Shown here: one piece after another, positions 8,434 to 19,409 of the stretch | How positions within the stretch are numbered: the stretch's first letter is position 1 | Layout: each line of letters opens with the position of its first letter | Source of the DNA: Staphylococcus hsinchuensis | GTDB taxonomy: Bacteria > Bacillota > Bacilli > Staphylococcales > Staphylococcaceae | NCBI RefSeq assembly: GCF_038789205.1 | Contig: NZ_CP128355.1 | Coordinates: 186,001 to 250,000, forward strand | Length of the DNA: 64,000 bases | Reading direction: 5' to 3' | Position numbers and translations under genes: made by a program | Notes under the pieces: model-generated | Seen by the model: the letters and a program-made list of their open reading frames with translations, nothing else | What the model was told of the DNA's origin: nothing | Databases searched by the model: none

Positions 8434-11397
8434 TATTGATCCACCTGACTTCCTGGGAATACGTAGTCATCACGTTTCCATTTATCTTCAACGCGCACAC
8501 TATGTTGTGGCATACGTTGTTTATTGACACGGAAGTTTGTCGGGTTCAACGGTGATTTACCTCGACGTGTCTTCACTTCCATGCGACAGCTTGTAGCTTT
8601 ATATGATGGTGTGTCAGTATCTTTATCTACGTCACTATTCGTTAATTTATTAATCGCACCATGATCACCGTGTACCATAGCGTTGTTATTTAATGGAATG
8701 TATATTTCTTTGCCTTTTACACGATCTGTAACAGTAGCAATCAATATCGCTTCACCTGTATCTGAAATGAGTTTAACTTCCGCACCTTCATGAATATCAC
8801 GTTCTTTTGCTAATTCAGGCGACACCTCAACGAATGGGTGTGGCATCTTATATTCTAAACCAGGAACTTTATACGTCATATTACCTTCGTGGAAATGTTC
8901 TAATAAACGACCATTGTTCACATGTAAATCGTATGTTTCGTTGACCTTGTAGAAGTTATCAAACGTTAATGGATAGAATTTTGCTTTTCCATCATCGAAG
9001 TTGAACCCTTCAAGATAGAGTAATGGTTCGTCTGTACCATCTTCATGCACAGGCCATTGTAAACTGTTATATCCTTCTAAACGGTCATAATTTACACCTG
9101 AATAAAGCGGAGTGACACGAGCGACTTCGTCCATAATTTCGCTAGGATGCGTATAGTTCCAATCATATCCTAGATATTGCGCAACCAATTGAATGATTTC
9201 CCAGTCTGGTTTGGAATCACCTTTAGGTTCTAACGCTTTATAAAGTCTTTGAATACGACGTTCAGTGTTCGTAAATGTACCTGTTTTTTCTAATGATGGA
9301 CTGGCAGGAAGTACAACATCTGCAAATGTAGCAGTGAATGTGAAGAATTCATCTTGTACAACTAAGAATCCTACCTTTTCTAAAGCAGACTGCACAAAGT
9401 TAATATTTGAATCAACAATGCCAGTATCTTCACCATATAAATATAATGAGTCAATTTCTCCGTTATGAATACCTTCCATCATCTGATGGTTATCTTTACC
9501 AGGTTCTGCTGGTAATTGTTCACCGTACTCCTGTTCAAATTTCGCTCTAACTTCATCATCAGCTACACCTTGGTAACCAGGGAATTTATCTGGCATGCTT
9601 CCCATATCACTACATCCTTGAACATTATTATGTCCACGTAATGGATATGCACCTGTACCAGGCTTTCTGTAATTACCAGTAGCTAACAATAAGTTTGAGA
9701 TAGCTGTTGACGTATCACTACCGATATCTTGTTGTGTGACACCCATCGCCCAACAAATAGAAACTGTCTCTGCTTTAACCATTTGTTGCGCAAAATCTAT
9801 TAAGTCATCTTTAGCGATACCTGTTGTTTCTTCAGCAAAGTCCATCGTAAACGGAGCTAATGATTCGTAGTAAGCGTCAAAGTCGTTCACCCATTCTTCT
9901 ATGAATGCTTGATCATGTAAGTTGTTGTCGATGATATATTTCGTAACCGCTGATAACCAAACAAGGTCTGTACCTGGTTTCGGTTGATAGAAGTTATCAG
10001 CACGGTCTGCCATTTCATGCTTACGAATATCAAACACATTTAAAGTGTTATTATATAGTTTATGTCCGCGTTTTATGCGTGATGCAATTACTGGATGTGC
10101 TTCTGCAGTATTTGTACCAACAAGTACCAACAAGTACCACCATATCAGCAATTTCTAAATCATCGATGGATCCTGAGTCCCCACCGTGACCAACAGTTCT
10201 AAATAAACCTTTAGTTGCTGGAGCTTGGCAATAACGTGAACAGTTATCTACATTATTAGTACCAATGACTTGACGTGCCAATTTCTGCATTAAATATGAT
10301 TCTTCATTTGTTGCTTTTGAAGAAGAAATAAAGGCTAAACCGTCAGAACCAAGCTTCGATTTCACTTCTTTAAAGTTATCAGCGATGACTTGTAACGCCT
10401 CATCCCATTCTACTTCTTCAAATTGGTCACCTTTACGAACAAGTGGTTTTGTTAATCGTTCGTCTGAGTCAATGTAATCCCATCCGAATTTACCTTTTAC
10501 ACAAGAAGCAATTTTATTAGCTGGTGATTCATGTTGTGGCTGAACTTTTAATACCTCTCTGTCTTTTGTCCAAACATCGAATGAGCAACCTACACCACAG
10601 TATGTACATACCGTTTTTGTTTTTTCAATTCGTTCTTCACGCATAGATGCTTCTGAATCAGAAACTGCAAATAACGGACCGTAACCAGGTTCTGCTTTTT
10701 TAGTAAGATCAATCATTGCAGCTAATGATCCTGGCTCTAAGTCTGTCATGTAACCCGCATTTCCTTCCATATTCACTTCCATCATTGCATTACATGGACA
10801 AACTGTTGCACATTGCCCACATCCTACACATGATGAATCGTTAATAGAAGTATCATTATCCCAAATGACGCGTGGTTCTTGACGTTCCCAGTCAATTGTT
10901 AGTGTCTCATTGACTTGAACGTCTTGACACACTTCCACACAACGTCCACAAAGGATACATTGATTTGGATCATAGCGATAGAAAGGTCCATAATCTTTTT
11001 CGTATGGTTTTTCTTTATATTCATATGTTTGGTGCTCAAGACCCCATTGATCCATCGTATTATGAATTTCACAATCTCCATTATTGTAATCACATACTGT
11101 GCAATACAACATATGTTTCTCTAAAATTCTGTCCAAAGCTTCTTTTTGGCTAGATTGTACGTTATCAGAAGTAGTATTTACTACCATTGGTCTATCAATC
11201 GTTGTACCACAAGCGCGAGTGATTTGTCCGTCAACTTCTACAGTACAAGTGTCACACGTTTGAATTGGGCCTAACGATTCGTTATAACAAATAGATGGCA
11301 CAAAGGTATTTTGTGATTTAATAAATTCTAATAAATTTGTGCCCGGTTCGACTAAGTAATCTTTACCGTCTAATGACACAATTAAATGCTCTTGCAT
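8433..11397 (-). pseudogene. fdhA: Formate dehydrogenase alpha subunit, frameshifted by a 10-bp tandem duplication
   Basis: Two overlapping frames together make one NAD-type formate dehydrogenase of about 980 residues. The first part (11397 down to about 10134) carries a [2Fe-2S] ferredoxin domain, two 4Fe-4S motifs ([11 protein letters not shown] and [11 protein letters not shown]) and the Mo-bisMGD cluster motif CTYCGVGC. Its active-site residue is Cys ([13 protein letters not shown]), not selenocysteine. The second part (from about 10133 to 8433) is the rest of the molybdopterin domain and the C-terminal dinucleotide-binding domain. The break lies in MVVLVGT, where GTACCAACAA is repeated twice. 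Removing one copy restores [14 protein letters not shown]. The product would oxidise formate to CO2. Confidence 0.88.
10114..10133. repeat. 10-bp perfect tandem duplication causing the fdhA frameshift
   Basis: The unit GTACCAACAA occurs at 10114-10123 and 10124-10133, followed by a partial third copy GTACCA. Ten bases is not a multiple of three, so the second copy shifts fdhA by +1. Confidence 0.9.
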
Positions 11398-11602
11398 ATG
11401 TTCAACCCCTCAGAATTCTATTGTTTATGCCCTTCTTAATTCGATGTCAGCCACATCACTTATAAAAAGCCCCACGCTTTTAAGTCATGTTATTTTTATT
11501 GTATAACTAAAATGATTTAATGTTAAGATATTTTACGTTATTCCCCTTTTTCTTTATAGAAAGCATTTGACTACCATTTGATTTTCTTTATTCATCAATA
11601 AT

Positions 11603-11650
11603 AAAAAAACCGCCCCAAAAGATTGTTTTAATCTTTTGAGGCGACTTTTC
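11603..11650 (-). terminator. Terminator after the LCP gene
   Basis: CCCCAAAAGAT and ATCTTTTGAGG arms with a T run on the minus strand. It lies in the 306-base fdhA-LCP interval. The rest of that interval holds the fdhA leader and promoter region, in which I see no other clear element. Confidence 0.75.
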
Positions 11651-11703
11651 ACTAGGATTGATATCCCTGACTTTAGTAATTAATTTATTTTATATTTATG
11701 CCT

Positions 11704-12623
11704 TTATTGGTTTAAATTGTCATTAATCGCTGATTCAATTTGACTCAACGAATCATCACTCGGAACGTAATAGTATAAACCATCATTTTGGATACCACCT
11801 TGACCTTCTAATAGTTGTTTATGGACATTTTTATTGGCGTTTTTATAATGGTTACGCACTGTATATAATTCACTTAATTTAAGATCTGTCTTCACGTTTT
11901 TTTCAATTTGTTTCGTCAAATCATTGAAATGTGTGATAGAACTTGTGCTTGTCATTTTGTTTGCTAATACTTGGATTACAAGTTGTTGACGCGCTTGGCG
12001 ACCAAAGTCACCACCTGCCCCATTCTCTTTACGACTTCGTAAAAATGCCATCGCCTCTTTACCATCCATATGTGACTTTTCACCTTGGGTAAACTGGTAA
12101 CCTTTATATGAGAATGTCGCGTTACTTGTGACATCGATGCCACCCACTGTATCAATCATTTGTTGCATACCGTCCATGTCAATCGTAGCATAATGATCAA
12201 TTGGGACATTTAGTAATTTCTCAAGTGATTTAACTGCCATGTCAGGTCCCCCGTATGCATATGCATGATTAATCTTTTCTGTGGAACCTTTACCAACTAT
12301 TTTAGCTTGCGTGTCTCGTGGAATACTTACCATTTCTGTTGTTTTTTTCTTAGGGTTAATGGATAGCACCATAATTGTATCACTTCTTTGCCCAGCGCCT
12401 TGTGCATTACGTTCAGCATTTGAGTCTACTCCAAATAAAGCAATCGTAAATGGATCTCCATCTTTCAAGTTAACCTTCTTATCTCGCAAATTCGATTTAT
12501 CTCTATCGAGTGGTTGATGTATTGCATCACCTACTGCAAATAGTTTATATCCAATATATATATCACTGCAACAATAACTAAGATGAAGACTATACCTAGT
12601 AACCATAATATTATTTTTTTCAA
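11704..12623 (-). pseudogene. lcpC: LCP-family ligase (LcpC-like), N-terminal anchor out of frame
   Basis: The catalytic LytR-CpsA-Psr domain is complete: TIALFGVDSNAERN, the SDTIMVLSINP and VSIPRDTQ motifs, KINHAYAYGG and FLRSRKENGAGGDFGRQARQQ. These enzymes attach wall teichoic acid or capsule to peptidoglycan outside the membrane. The normal start is a TTG at 12623 behind GGAGA. It encodes the membrane anchor LKKIILWLLGIVFILVIVAV, but this frame reaches a stop soon after an (AT)5 run at 12554-12563. One AT unit fewer would fuse anchor and domain. In the shown state the frame continuous with the domain lacks a usable anchor. It could be a phase-variable gene or a pseudogene. Confidence 0.8.
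12554..12563. repeat. (AT)5 dinucleotide tract at the LCP frameshift
   Basis: Five AT units lie at the end of the LCP transmembrane helix. Four units would give the in-frame reading VIYIGYKLF. Short dinucleotide tracts can slip during replication. Confidence 0.75.
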
Positions 12624-12721
12624 TTTTATCGGTCTCCATTCTATATTCAATTAAGATAATTATATAGTAATTATAGTGATTGAACATAGTACCTTAGACC
12701 TATTATTGTATCGAAGTACAA

Positions 12722-13516
12722 TTACGATTTAGCATATCCTCCGTCTGAATTCATAATCTCTAAAATGTGTTCGTGGCATGCTGTATTACTAATAATAAAT
12801 GGTCCAGCTGTAGAGAAATCTAATGGTTCATTATTTAACGTAGTCATTTTCAATCCTAATTCTTTCGCAAATAAAAATTGAGCCGCAATGTCCCATGGTT
12901 TTGGATTTGTATTGATATGTGCACCAAATTGTCCTTTGATCACTCTAAGTGAATCAAGTCCACACGAACCTATAAATCTAAAGCTAAAAGCTGAATCAAA
13001 TAATTGATGCAGTGTGGCATCATTCAATACTAATGCATTGAATGAAATAATTGCATCTTCAAGATTTAACTTTTCAGGAGGCGTTAGAGGTTCACTATTA
13101 ACATATGCTCCGTTATCTTTTACAGCTTTGTATAACTCACCTTTAGGATAATCATAAATATATGACAACATCGGTTCCCCATCGACGAAATAACCTAAAA
13201 TGATACAGTAGTCATCTTGTTGCTTTACAAGGTTCGTCGTACCATCAATTGGATCCATGACCCACACGTGACCTTCTTTAGGTTGAACGTCAGCGTTTGA
13301 TTTTTCTTCAGCAAACAATTGATGTTCTGGGAAATGTTCAGCTAAATATTGCTCAAAATTTTGTTGAATTGTTTTGTCTACATTTGTAACTAAATCAAAG
13401 CGATTTTTCTTAGTGCTCGTTACCATTTCTTCTATGAGTTTCGGAATGATGTCATCGAGCGTAGCAAACCATTTATTTATTGCATTATCTATATCTTTTA
13501 ATTGTTCCACTTTCAT
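12722..13516 (-). CDS. Inositol monophosphatase family protein (SuhB-like)
   Basis: A 264-residue enzyme. Metal-binding motifs include the Glu of LFAEEKS near residue 66, DPIDGTTNL at about 87-95 and WDIAAQFLFAKELG near 203. The family dephosphorylates inositol phosphates, NADP or related sugar phosphates in the cytosol using Mg2+. The gene lies upstream of the LCP gene on the same strand with a short gap and may be co-transcribed with it. The sRNA RsaI lies upstream of it, also on the minus strand. Confidence 0.85.
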   Translation of the reverse strand: MKVEQLKDIDNAINKWFATLDDIIPKLIEEMVTSTKKNRFDLVTNVDKTIQQNFEQYLAEHFPEHQLFAEEKSNADVQPKEGHVWVMDPIDGTTNLVKQQDDYCIILGYFVDGEPMLSYIYDYPKGELYKAVKDNGAYVNSEPLTPPEKLNLEDAIISFNALVLNDATLHQLFDSAFSFRFIGSCGLDSLRVIKGQFGAHINTNPKPWDIAAQFLFAKELGLKMTTLNNEPLDFSTAGPFIISNTACHEHILEIMNSDGGYAKS

Positions 13517-13651
13517 GTCTACACCTCATTTTTTTATTTTGAGCTTTCTATGTAAATAATCGCCTTCATTCTATCATATGTAATGAAACTTACATATATA
13601 GATGTTAGGATTCACTTATAAAAAGTACGTCCCAAAAATAAAATGAACTAC

Positions 13652-13803
13652 AAAAAAACCGACTAGCTTAGCTAGCCGGCAAATAGAAAGGAAAGTAAGT
13701 AATAAATATTGAAGATGTTTGATATAAGTAACTTGTACGAATACATGTAAACAAAACTATTTAAAATAGCCTACCCCTTTGTCATCTATTCGTAACCCCC
13801 TTG
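13652..13803 (-). ncRNA. rsaI: RsaI (RsaOG) small regulatory RNA
   Basis: In the 430-base gap between the IMPase gene and a plus-strand regulator, the minus strand reads as an RNA of about 150 bases. Near its 5' end are two G tracts (AAGGGGG and AAAGGGG). A pyrimidine-rich TTACTTTCCTTTCTA follows, then the terminator stem CCGGCTAGC...GCTAGTCGG with seven T. S. aureus RsaI has the same plan: G tracts, an unpaired CU-rich stretch, and a position next to the SuhB-like gene. RsaI represses glucose-transport and biofilm targets and is itself repressed by CcpA. The start site is inferred from a TATAGT -10 at 13815-13810. Confidence 0.75.
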
Positions 13804-13838
13804 TTACTAACTATATAGTATCACATATTTTCACGTAA

Positions 13839-13852
13839 TGTAAGCGTTTTCT
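13839..13852. promoter_or_regulatory. cre site controlling rsaI
   Basis: TGTAAGCGTTTTCT fits the CcpA operator consensus at every conserved base. It is centred about 43 bases upstream of the inferred rsaI start, where CcpA represses the RNA in S. aureus. Confidence 0.75.
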
Positions 13853-13946
13853 AAAAAATATTTAGAAAAAACTTTCTAAATATCGTCACAAAAGCATTTA
13901 TGCTATACTAAATGTAATATGTAATCATTCGGGAGGTGACTTTCTG

Positions 13947-14639
13947 ATGAATAAACGAGAGCGACAAAATAAACTCGTACAAGCTATTCAAAAAAATAGA
14001 CAGATAACCGCTACGGAATTAGCACAAAATATGAAAGTATCCAAACGCACCATTTTAAGAGATATACAAGATTTAGAAGATCAAGGTGTAAAGATATTAG
14101 CTAAACATGGTAAACTCGGTGGCTATCAATTACGAGAAACACAAAGTAGCTACTCAATCGAACTCACAGAGAGTCAGTTGTCTGCTTTATTTTTAGTATT
14201 AAATGAAAGTCAATCTTACTCGACTTTACCGTACAGAGAAGAAATTCAAGCAATTATAAAAAAATGCCTTAACCTTCCATACACAAAAATGAGGCGCACG
14301 TTAAAAAAGTTAGATCGATATATTAAGTTCGACAACCATCACCAACCAGATTTACCTGAAATTTTTTCAGATGTATTAATTTATTGTACGGAGAGAAATG
14401 TGATGTCTGTCGAGTACCAACAAGATAATCAAACATATACGGAAAACATTATATTTATAGGATTACTTTGTAAAGACGGTATTTGGAAAGCTGTTATCTT
14501 TGAAATTGGTTTAGGTACTACTAATGAAATTCCAATTACTGCTATTCAAGATATCGCTTATTCTTTCGAAAAAACGATAAAAACCCAAGATATTACAATT
14601 AGTAACTATCACCAATTTTTAAATCCAACTGAAAGTTAA
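13947..14639 (+). CDS. HTH_11/YafY-type transcriptional regulator
   Basis: A 230-residue protein. Residues about 1-60 form a DeoR-like winged helix (ATELAQNMKVSKRTILRDIQDLEDQG). The C-terminal 170 residues resemble a WYL/YafY-like sensor part but are short and weakly conserved. It follows a GGGAGGTGA ribosome site. Target and ligand are unknown. It is transcribed away from rsaI and converges with the CPBP protease gene. Confidence 0.65.
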   Translation: MNKRERQNKLVQAIQKNRQITATELAQNMKVSKRTILRDIQDLEDQGVKILAKHGKLGGYQLRETQSSYSIELTESQLSALFLVLNESQSYSTLPYREEIQAIIKKCLNLPYTKMRRTLKKLDRYIKFDNHHQPDLPEIFSDVLIYCTERNVMSVEYQQDNQTYTENIIFIGLLCKDGIWKAVIFEIGLGTTNEIPITAIQDIAYSFEKTIKTQDITISNYHQFLNPTES

Positions 14640-14667
14640 TAAATCAGTTGGATTTAACTACGCAATA

Positions 14668-15435
14668 TTAGAAGAAAGCACTTATCACAAAAGCTACAAA
14701 GTTATTCAAAGCATGTATAAACAGACTTGCACCTAGCTTTCTTCCTGATTTTAAATATACTAATACCAATCCAGAGGCTAATATGATGTAACTCCCAAAC
14801 TCTAATGGAGAGTGAGCTCCTGTTACATGTATCAGAGTAAATAATACTGCTGAAACCACGCCCATTATATAGTAATTAAATATTTTTCCCAATTCTCCAA
14901 TAATCAAGTGTCTAAATATAAACTCTTCAATCATTGGCGCTGCGATAACTACAAATATAAAAGTAATCGGTAAAAATGTTGGATTATCAAATAAAACTGA
15001 TAACTTTAATTCATTTTGTGTTTCGTTAAACTGCATTTTTCCCGGCATAAATTGTATCAACGCATTATAACAATACGTTAGAACATACAATCCGATAAAC
15101 ACAATCACTAATAATACGATATGTTGTTTAATATACGATAATTGATATCTAATACAACGCACAAACTCATCAATACGTTCAAAATGTATGAGATAAATAC
15201 TCAATATCACAATAATATATGACATCAATTGAATAATTGCCCCAAACATCACTTCTTGTTGTTTAGAAATTTCACCTACAAAGTATAAACGGTAGCCCAT
15301 GCCTAATAACGATAATATGATTAAGCTCACTATTAAAATCGGTATTGTTAAAAAATCATAACCATTTAATTTTTCAAACTTTTGTTTCCATGACGTCAAA
15401 TTCATTCCCTCTCTCACATATCTCTTTCTAATCAA
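14668..15435 (-). CDS. CPBP-family intramembrane glutamic protease
   Basis: A protein of about 255 residues with seven or eight hydrophobic segments. The CPBP motifs are EEFIFRHLIIGEL (EExxxR) near residue 170, FTLIHV (second motif His) near 205 and HALNNFVAF at the C-terminus. Members cleave membrane substrates such as signal peptides or bacteriocin leaders. The start is uncertain: a TTG at 15435 or a GTG 18 bases later. No bacteriocin gene is adjacent. Confidence 0.8.
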   Translation of the reverse strand: MIRKRYVREGMNLTSWKQKFEKLNGYDFLTIPILIVSLIILSLLGMGYRLYFVGEISKQQEVMFGAIIQLMSYIIVILSIYLIHFERIDEFVRCIRYQLSYIKQHIVLLVIVFIGLYVLTYCYNALIQFMPGKMQFNETQNELKLSVLFDNPTFLPITFIFVVIAAPMIEEFIFRHLIIGELGKIFNYYIMGVVSAVLFTLIHVTGAHSPLEFGSYIILASGLVLVYLKSGRKLGASLFIHALNNFVAFVISAFF

Positions 15436-15539
15436 CTTCTATGCATTTGTACAATAATACATTCACAATTATATCGCAATTAACAGTATTTATAATATCT
15501 ATGATGGATATTGTATTTATAAATGAAAGGAAGAATAGA

Positions 15540-15869
15540 ATGTATCAACTAGAATATCACCAATTAGACCAAAATATTACGCAACTACTCAATCATTTCG
15601 AACTTTATAAATTTGCAATTATTACTGATGATAAAAATAAGCATAAATATCAAACACAAATTCATCAATTCGTCGCTACCGATTTAAACTATTTAGAAAA
15701 ATCAAACCTCTGTAAACATTCGCTCATACACTATCAATATTTCCAATTTCTAACTGAGCAACACAGCCACCCCATCGTTGAATTCACTGTAGGTAATACT
15801 GCAGGTCATATCACTACATTACAAAATCGACTTCACGAAATACGCAAACTATTATCTGTCTTTTTGTAA
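15540..15869 (+). CDS. Hypothetical protein
   Basis: A 109-residue soluble protein that starts at the ATG at 15540 behind AAAGGAAGA. It is rich in His, Gln and aromatic residues, starts MYQLEYHQLDQNI and ends in a helical segment. I recognise no domain. It lies directly upstream of the mupG promoter on the same strand. Confidence 0.6.
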   Translation: MYQLEYHQLDQNITQLLNHFELYKFAIITDDKNKHKYQTQIHQFVATDLNYLEKSNLCKHSLIHYQYFQFLTEQHSHPIVEFTVGNTAGHITTLQNRLHEIRKLLSVFL

Positions 15870-15904
15870 CATTATTTCATTTTATAAAAATTTAAAATAG
15901 TAAA

Positions 15905-15952
15905 TTGTAATACTATTTCATATATTGTATAATACATATGAAAACGATTACA
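15905..15952 (+). promoter_or_regulatory. SigA promoter with cre site for the N-acetylmuramate operon
   Basis: TTGTAA (15905-15910), a 17-base spacer and TATAAT (15928-15933) form a near-consensus promoter. TGAAAACGATTACA (15939-15952) is a cre site covering the expected start of transcription, so CcpA should block the operon when preferred sugars are present. Confidence 0.75.
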
Positions 15953-15973
15953 TTTATGTAGGAGTGATACGAA

Positions 15974-17032
15974 GTGCATGGTTTTTCAATTTATCTCGGT
16001 AAACCGTTCGATAAAGCTTATGCTAAACAAATGGTTGAATTAGGGTACACAACAATTTTCACATCTGTACAAATTCCTGAAGAAGACGAACAAACAAAAT
16101 ATCACTATTTTACAGAACTACTAGAAGAACTAGCCACTTATCAAGTGACGTATATGATAGATATCAACCCTGATCTCCTGAATGAACGATTTTTTAATAT
16201 ATTGCAACGTTATAATACTGCGCAATTTATTATACGTATTGATAATAAGACCTCCACGCAATCCATCGATGCAATCACATTACGCGGCTATCAATGCTGT
16301 CTTAACGCAAGTATTGTAAGTGAAGAGTTACTATCTGAGCTCAAACAACAACTTCAAGACTTTTCAAAGTTATGTTACTGCCATAATTACTACCCTCGTC
16401 CTGATACTGGTCTAGCGGAAACGTTTGTTCAACAACAAAATGAACGCATCTTGCATCACAATACTCAAGCTGACATCTATGCATTTGTTGCAGGTTCTGA
16501 ATATAGAGGACCACTTTATAAAGGATTACCTACATTGGAATCGACTCGAAAGATTCATCCTATCGCAGCAGCACAACGTTTAAAAGATACGAATGTGGAA
16601 CATATTTTAGTTGGTGATCCGTACCTTACACCTGAATTAGCGGAACAATTAATGCAATATTTACAAAACAGACACTTTACCATCTCTATTCAACTCACAG
16701 ATGACCAAGTAGCGTATATTGTAGAACAACCTCATTCAGTAAGACCTGATAACCCACAACATGTTATACGGTCTCAAGAATCTCGTCACTATTGCAATAG
16801 TGAGATACAACCTAAATCAAATCAAACAAGAGCAAGAGGCGCAATCACAGTAGATAATCACCTCAATGGTCGTTACCAAGGTGAATTACAGATTATAAAA
16901 CAAACTCTACCTGCGCATCCAAATATCAATGTTATTGGTCATGTAATACAACGAGATGTTGCTTTGATTGATATATTAAGCCCTTCAGATACATTCGATT
17001 TTAAAGTTAAAAAGGAAGAGATTAAGGAGTAA
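15974..17032 (+). CDS. mupG: 6-phospho-N-acetylmuramidase
   Basis: A 352-residue DUF871-type protein: a TIM barrel in the first two thirds and a cyclophilin-like C-terminal domain. It starts at GTG (15974), eight bases after AGGAGTGA. MupG hydrolyses MurNAc-6P-GlcNAc inside the cell during cell-wall recycling in S. aureus. Motifs seen include YIGKPF-like [13 protein letters not shown] at the start and [12 protein letters not shown] in the middle. It is the first gene of the mupG-murQ-murP-murR operon; murQ begins four bases downstream. Confidence 0.88.
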   Translation: MHGFSIYLGKPFDKAYAKQMVELGYTTIFTSVQIPEEDEQTKYHYFTELLEELATYQVTYMIDINPDLLNERFFNILQRYNTAQFIIRIDNKTSTQSIDAITLRGYQCCLNASIVSEELLSELKQQLQDFSKLCYCHNYYPRPDTGLAETFVQQQNERILHHNTQADIYAFVAGSEYRGPLYKGLPTLESTRKIHPIAAAQRLKDTNVEHILVGDPYLTPELAEQLMQYLQNRHFTISIQLTDDQVAYIVEQPHSVRPDNPQHVIRSQESRHYCNSEIQPKSNQTRARGAITVDNHLNGRYQGELQIIKQTLPAHPNINVIGHVIQRDVALIDILSPSDTFDFKVKKEEIKE

Positions 17033-17036
17033 ACAA

Positions 17037-17927
17037 ATGAAACATTTAACAACAGAAACAAGAAATGAAGCTACCATGCATTTAGATGAAATGTCTATTC
17101 AACAAGCTTTGAAAACAATGAATCAAGAAGATCAACGTGTCTCACAAGCTATCAACACTGCATTACCACAAATTGCAAAGGTTATTGAAGTAACTACAAC
17201 ACAATTTAAGAATGGAGGGCGCATCATATATATAGGTGCTGGAACGAGTGGGCGTTTAGGCGTACTCGATGCCGCAGAATGTGTACCTACTTTCAATACA
17301 GACCCTGGTGATGTTATTGGTATTATCGCTGGAGGTTCACGTGCTATGACAGAAGCCGTCGAAGGTGCCGAAGATGATGAAATGCTTGCTCAAACAAACT
17401 TAAAAGAAATTGAACTGAATAATAAAGATGTCGTCATAGGTATTTCCGCAAGCGGTCGCACACCTTTCGTTAAAGGTGGTTTATATTATGCAAAACATTT
17501 AGGCGCACATACTGTTTCAATAGCTTGTAATACCAACACTGAAATTAGTGAAAGCGCTGAATTTCCTATCGAAGTTGCTGTAGGACCAGAAGTATTAACA
17601 GGTTCAACACGATTAAAAGCAGGTACTGCACAGAAGTTAATACTCAATATGATTTCAACACTAACAATGGTAGGAGTAGGTAAAGTTTATGACAATCTAA
17701 TGATTGATGTTAAAGCCACAAATCAAAAGCTTGTCGACCGATCAATTAGAATTATCCAAGATATTTGTGATATTACCTACGAGCAAGCACAGAAGTTATA
17801 TGAAACTGCCCGCTCAGACGTCAAAGTAGCAGTTGTCATGCATTTATGTGATATCAATCGAGAAGCTGCTCAAGAAAGATTAAAACGTAACAACAATATC
17901 GTTAAACAAGCAATTAAAGATCAATAA
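17037..17927 (+). CDS. murQ: N-acetylmuramic acid 6-phosphate etherase
   Basis: A 296-residue protein with a SIS sugar-phosphate domain. It has the MurQ signature [20 protein letters not shown] near residues 68-87, and the [11 protein letters not shown] loop further on. MurQ removes the lactyl ether from MurNAc-6P, giving GlcNAc-6P and D-lactate. It sits between the muramidase and the PTS permease genes, so imported or recycled MurNAc-6P feeds amino-sugar metabolism. Confidence 0.95.
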   Translation: MKHLTTETRNEATMHLDEMSIQQALKTMNQEDQRVSQAINTALPQIAKVIEVTTTQFKNGGRIIYIGAGTSGRLGVLDAAECVPTFNTDPGDVIGIIAGGSRAMTEAVEGAEDDEMLAQTNLKEIELNNKDVVIGISASGRTPFVKGGLYYAKHLGAHTVSIACNTNTEISESAEFPIEVAVGPEVLTGSTRLKAGTAQKLILNMISTLTMVGVGKVYDNLMIDVKATNQKLVDRSIRIIQDICDITYEQAQKLYETARSDVKVAVVMHLCDINREAAQERLKRNNNIVKQAIKDQ

Positions 17928-17967
17928 ACCAATATATTACATATTTTAAATAAAGGAGGTCATCCAT

Positions 17968-19407
17968 ATGACTAAAGAACAAAGATTAGCTGAAGATATT
18001 ATCAAGGCAGTCGGTGGCATGGATAATATGGATAGTGTAATTAACTGTATGACGCGTGTCCGTATCAAAGTGCTAGATGAAGACAAAGTCAATTATGACA
18101 ATCTCAAAAGCACTGAAGGGGTTATGGGAGTTGTTAAGGACGAGCGCATTCAAGTTGTTGTCGGCCCTGGAACTGTGAATAAAGTAGCCCAGCATATGTC
18201 TGATTTAAGTGGTGTTAAATTAGGCGAAACTATTCCTCATGATAAATCAGATTTCAAGACGAACGCTGAAGAACGAGCGAAGAAAAATAAAGCAGCAGTT
18301 AAAAGTAAGCAAAAAAATGGTAAGTTTAATCGTGTATTGAAAGTAATCGCCAATATATTCATTCCATTAATCCCCGCATTTATCGGTGCTGGATTAATTG
18401 GAGGTATTGGTGCTGTCTTAAGTAACTTATTAGCAGCTCACATGATTTCCGGAGCATGGGTCACTCAATTAGTTACCATTTTTAACGTAATTAAAGATGG
18501 GATGCTAGCCTATCTTGCTATTTTCACAGGTATTAATGCAGCCAAAGAATTTGGAGCTACACCAGGTTTAGGTGGTGTAATTGGTGGTACGACATTACTC
18601 ACTGGACTCACTGAGAAGACAGCTATTACAAACATCTTCACTGGCGAACCTCTACAAGCCGGTCAAGGTGGTATTCTCGGAGTTATCTTTGCAGTATGGA
18701 TTTTAAGTATGATTGAAAAGCGATTACACAAAATTGTGCCTAACGCGATTGATATCATCATTACCCCTACTATTTCACTATTAGTTACAGGTTTGATGAC
18801 AATCTTCATATTTATGCCTATTGCTGGCTTTATCTCTGACGGTTTGGTTTCAGTAATTAATGGTATTATAAATATAGGTGGTATTTTTAGTGGTTTCATT
18901 ATAGGCGCTTTCTTTTTACCACTTGTTATGGTAGGATTGCATCATATTTTCACACCAATTCATATCGAAATGATCAACCAATCAGGTGCGACGTACTTAC
19001 TTCCGATTGCAGCGATGTCTGGCGCAGGTCAAGTAGGTGCCGCATTAGCACTATGGGTACGTTGTAAGAAAAACACTACTTTACGTAATACGATTAAAGG
19101 TGCTTTACCTATTGGTTTCTTAGGAATTGGTGAGCCATTAATCTACGGTGTAACATTACCATTAGGCAGACCTTTCATCACTGCATGTATTGGTGGAGGT
19201 ATCGGTGGTGCTGTCATCGGAGGTATTGGACATATCGGAGCCAAAGCGATTGGCCCAAGCGGTGTTTCATTGTTACCACTTATCTCGGATAATATGTATC
19301 TAGGTTATATTGCAGGCTTACTTGCCGCTTATATAGGTGGTTTCATCTTCACTTATTTCTTAGGTACGACAAAAGATATGAGAGAAACTGATAGTTTAGG
19401 GGATTGA
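17968..19407 (+). CDS. murP: N-acetylmuramic acid PTS transporter, EIIBC
   Basis: A 479-residue PTS permease. The EIIB domain (about residues 1-90) has the phospho-accepting Cys27 in [11 protein letters not shown] linker rich in Lys leads to a ten-helix EIIC domain with the [15 protein letters not shown] motif. There is no EIIA domain, so it must borrow EIIA, probably the glucose-type Crr. It imports MurNAc or MurNAc-GlcNAc as the 6-phosphate. It follows murQ by 40 bases with an AAGGAGGT ribosome site. Confidence 0.9.
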   Translation: MTKEQRLAEDIIKAVGGMDNMDSVINCMTRVRIKVLDEDKVNYDNLKSTEGVMGVVKDERIQVVVGPGTVNKVAQHMSDLSGVKLGETIPHDKSDFKTNAEERAKKNKAAVKSKQKNGKFNRVLKVIANIFIPLIPAFIGAGLIGGIGAVLSNLLAAHMISGAWVTQLVTIFNVIKDGMLAYLAIFTGINAAKEFGATPGLGGVIGGTTLLTGLTEKTAITNIFTGEPLQAGQGGILGVIFAVWILSMIEKRLHKIVPNAIDIIITPTISLLVTGLMTIFIFMPIAGFISDGLVSVINGIINIGGIFSGFIIGAFFLPLVMVGLHHIFTPIHIEMINQSGATYLLPIAAMSGAGQVGAALALWVRCKKNTTLRNTIKGALPIGFLGIGEPLIYGVTLPLGRPFITACIGGGIGGAVIGGIGHIGAKAIGPSGVSLLPLISDNMYLGYIAGLLAAYIGGFIFTYFLGTTKDMRETDSLGD

Positions 19408-19409
19408 TG

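Noticed and set aside
10899-11153. Short ORFs on both strands within fdhA
   Set aside because: They lie in other frames of the ferredoxin-like domain and have no ribosome sites.
8433-11397. Programmed frameshift or selenocysteine in fdhA
   Set aside because: The break sits at a perfect tandem duplication rather than a slippery heptamer, and the active site has Cys in the normal frame.
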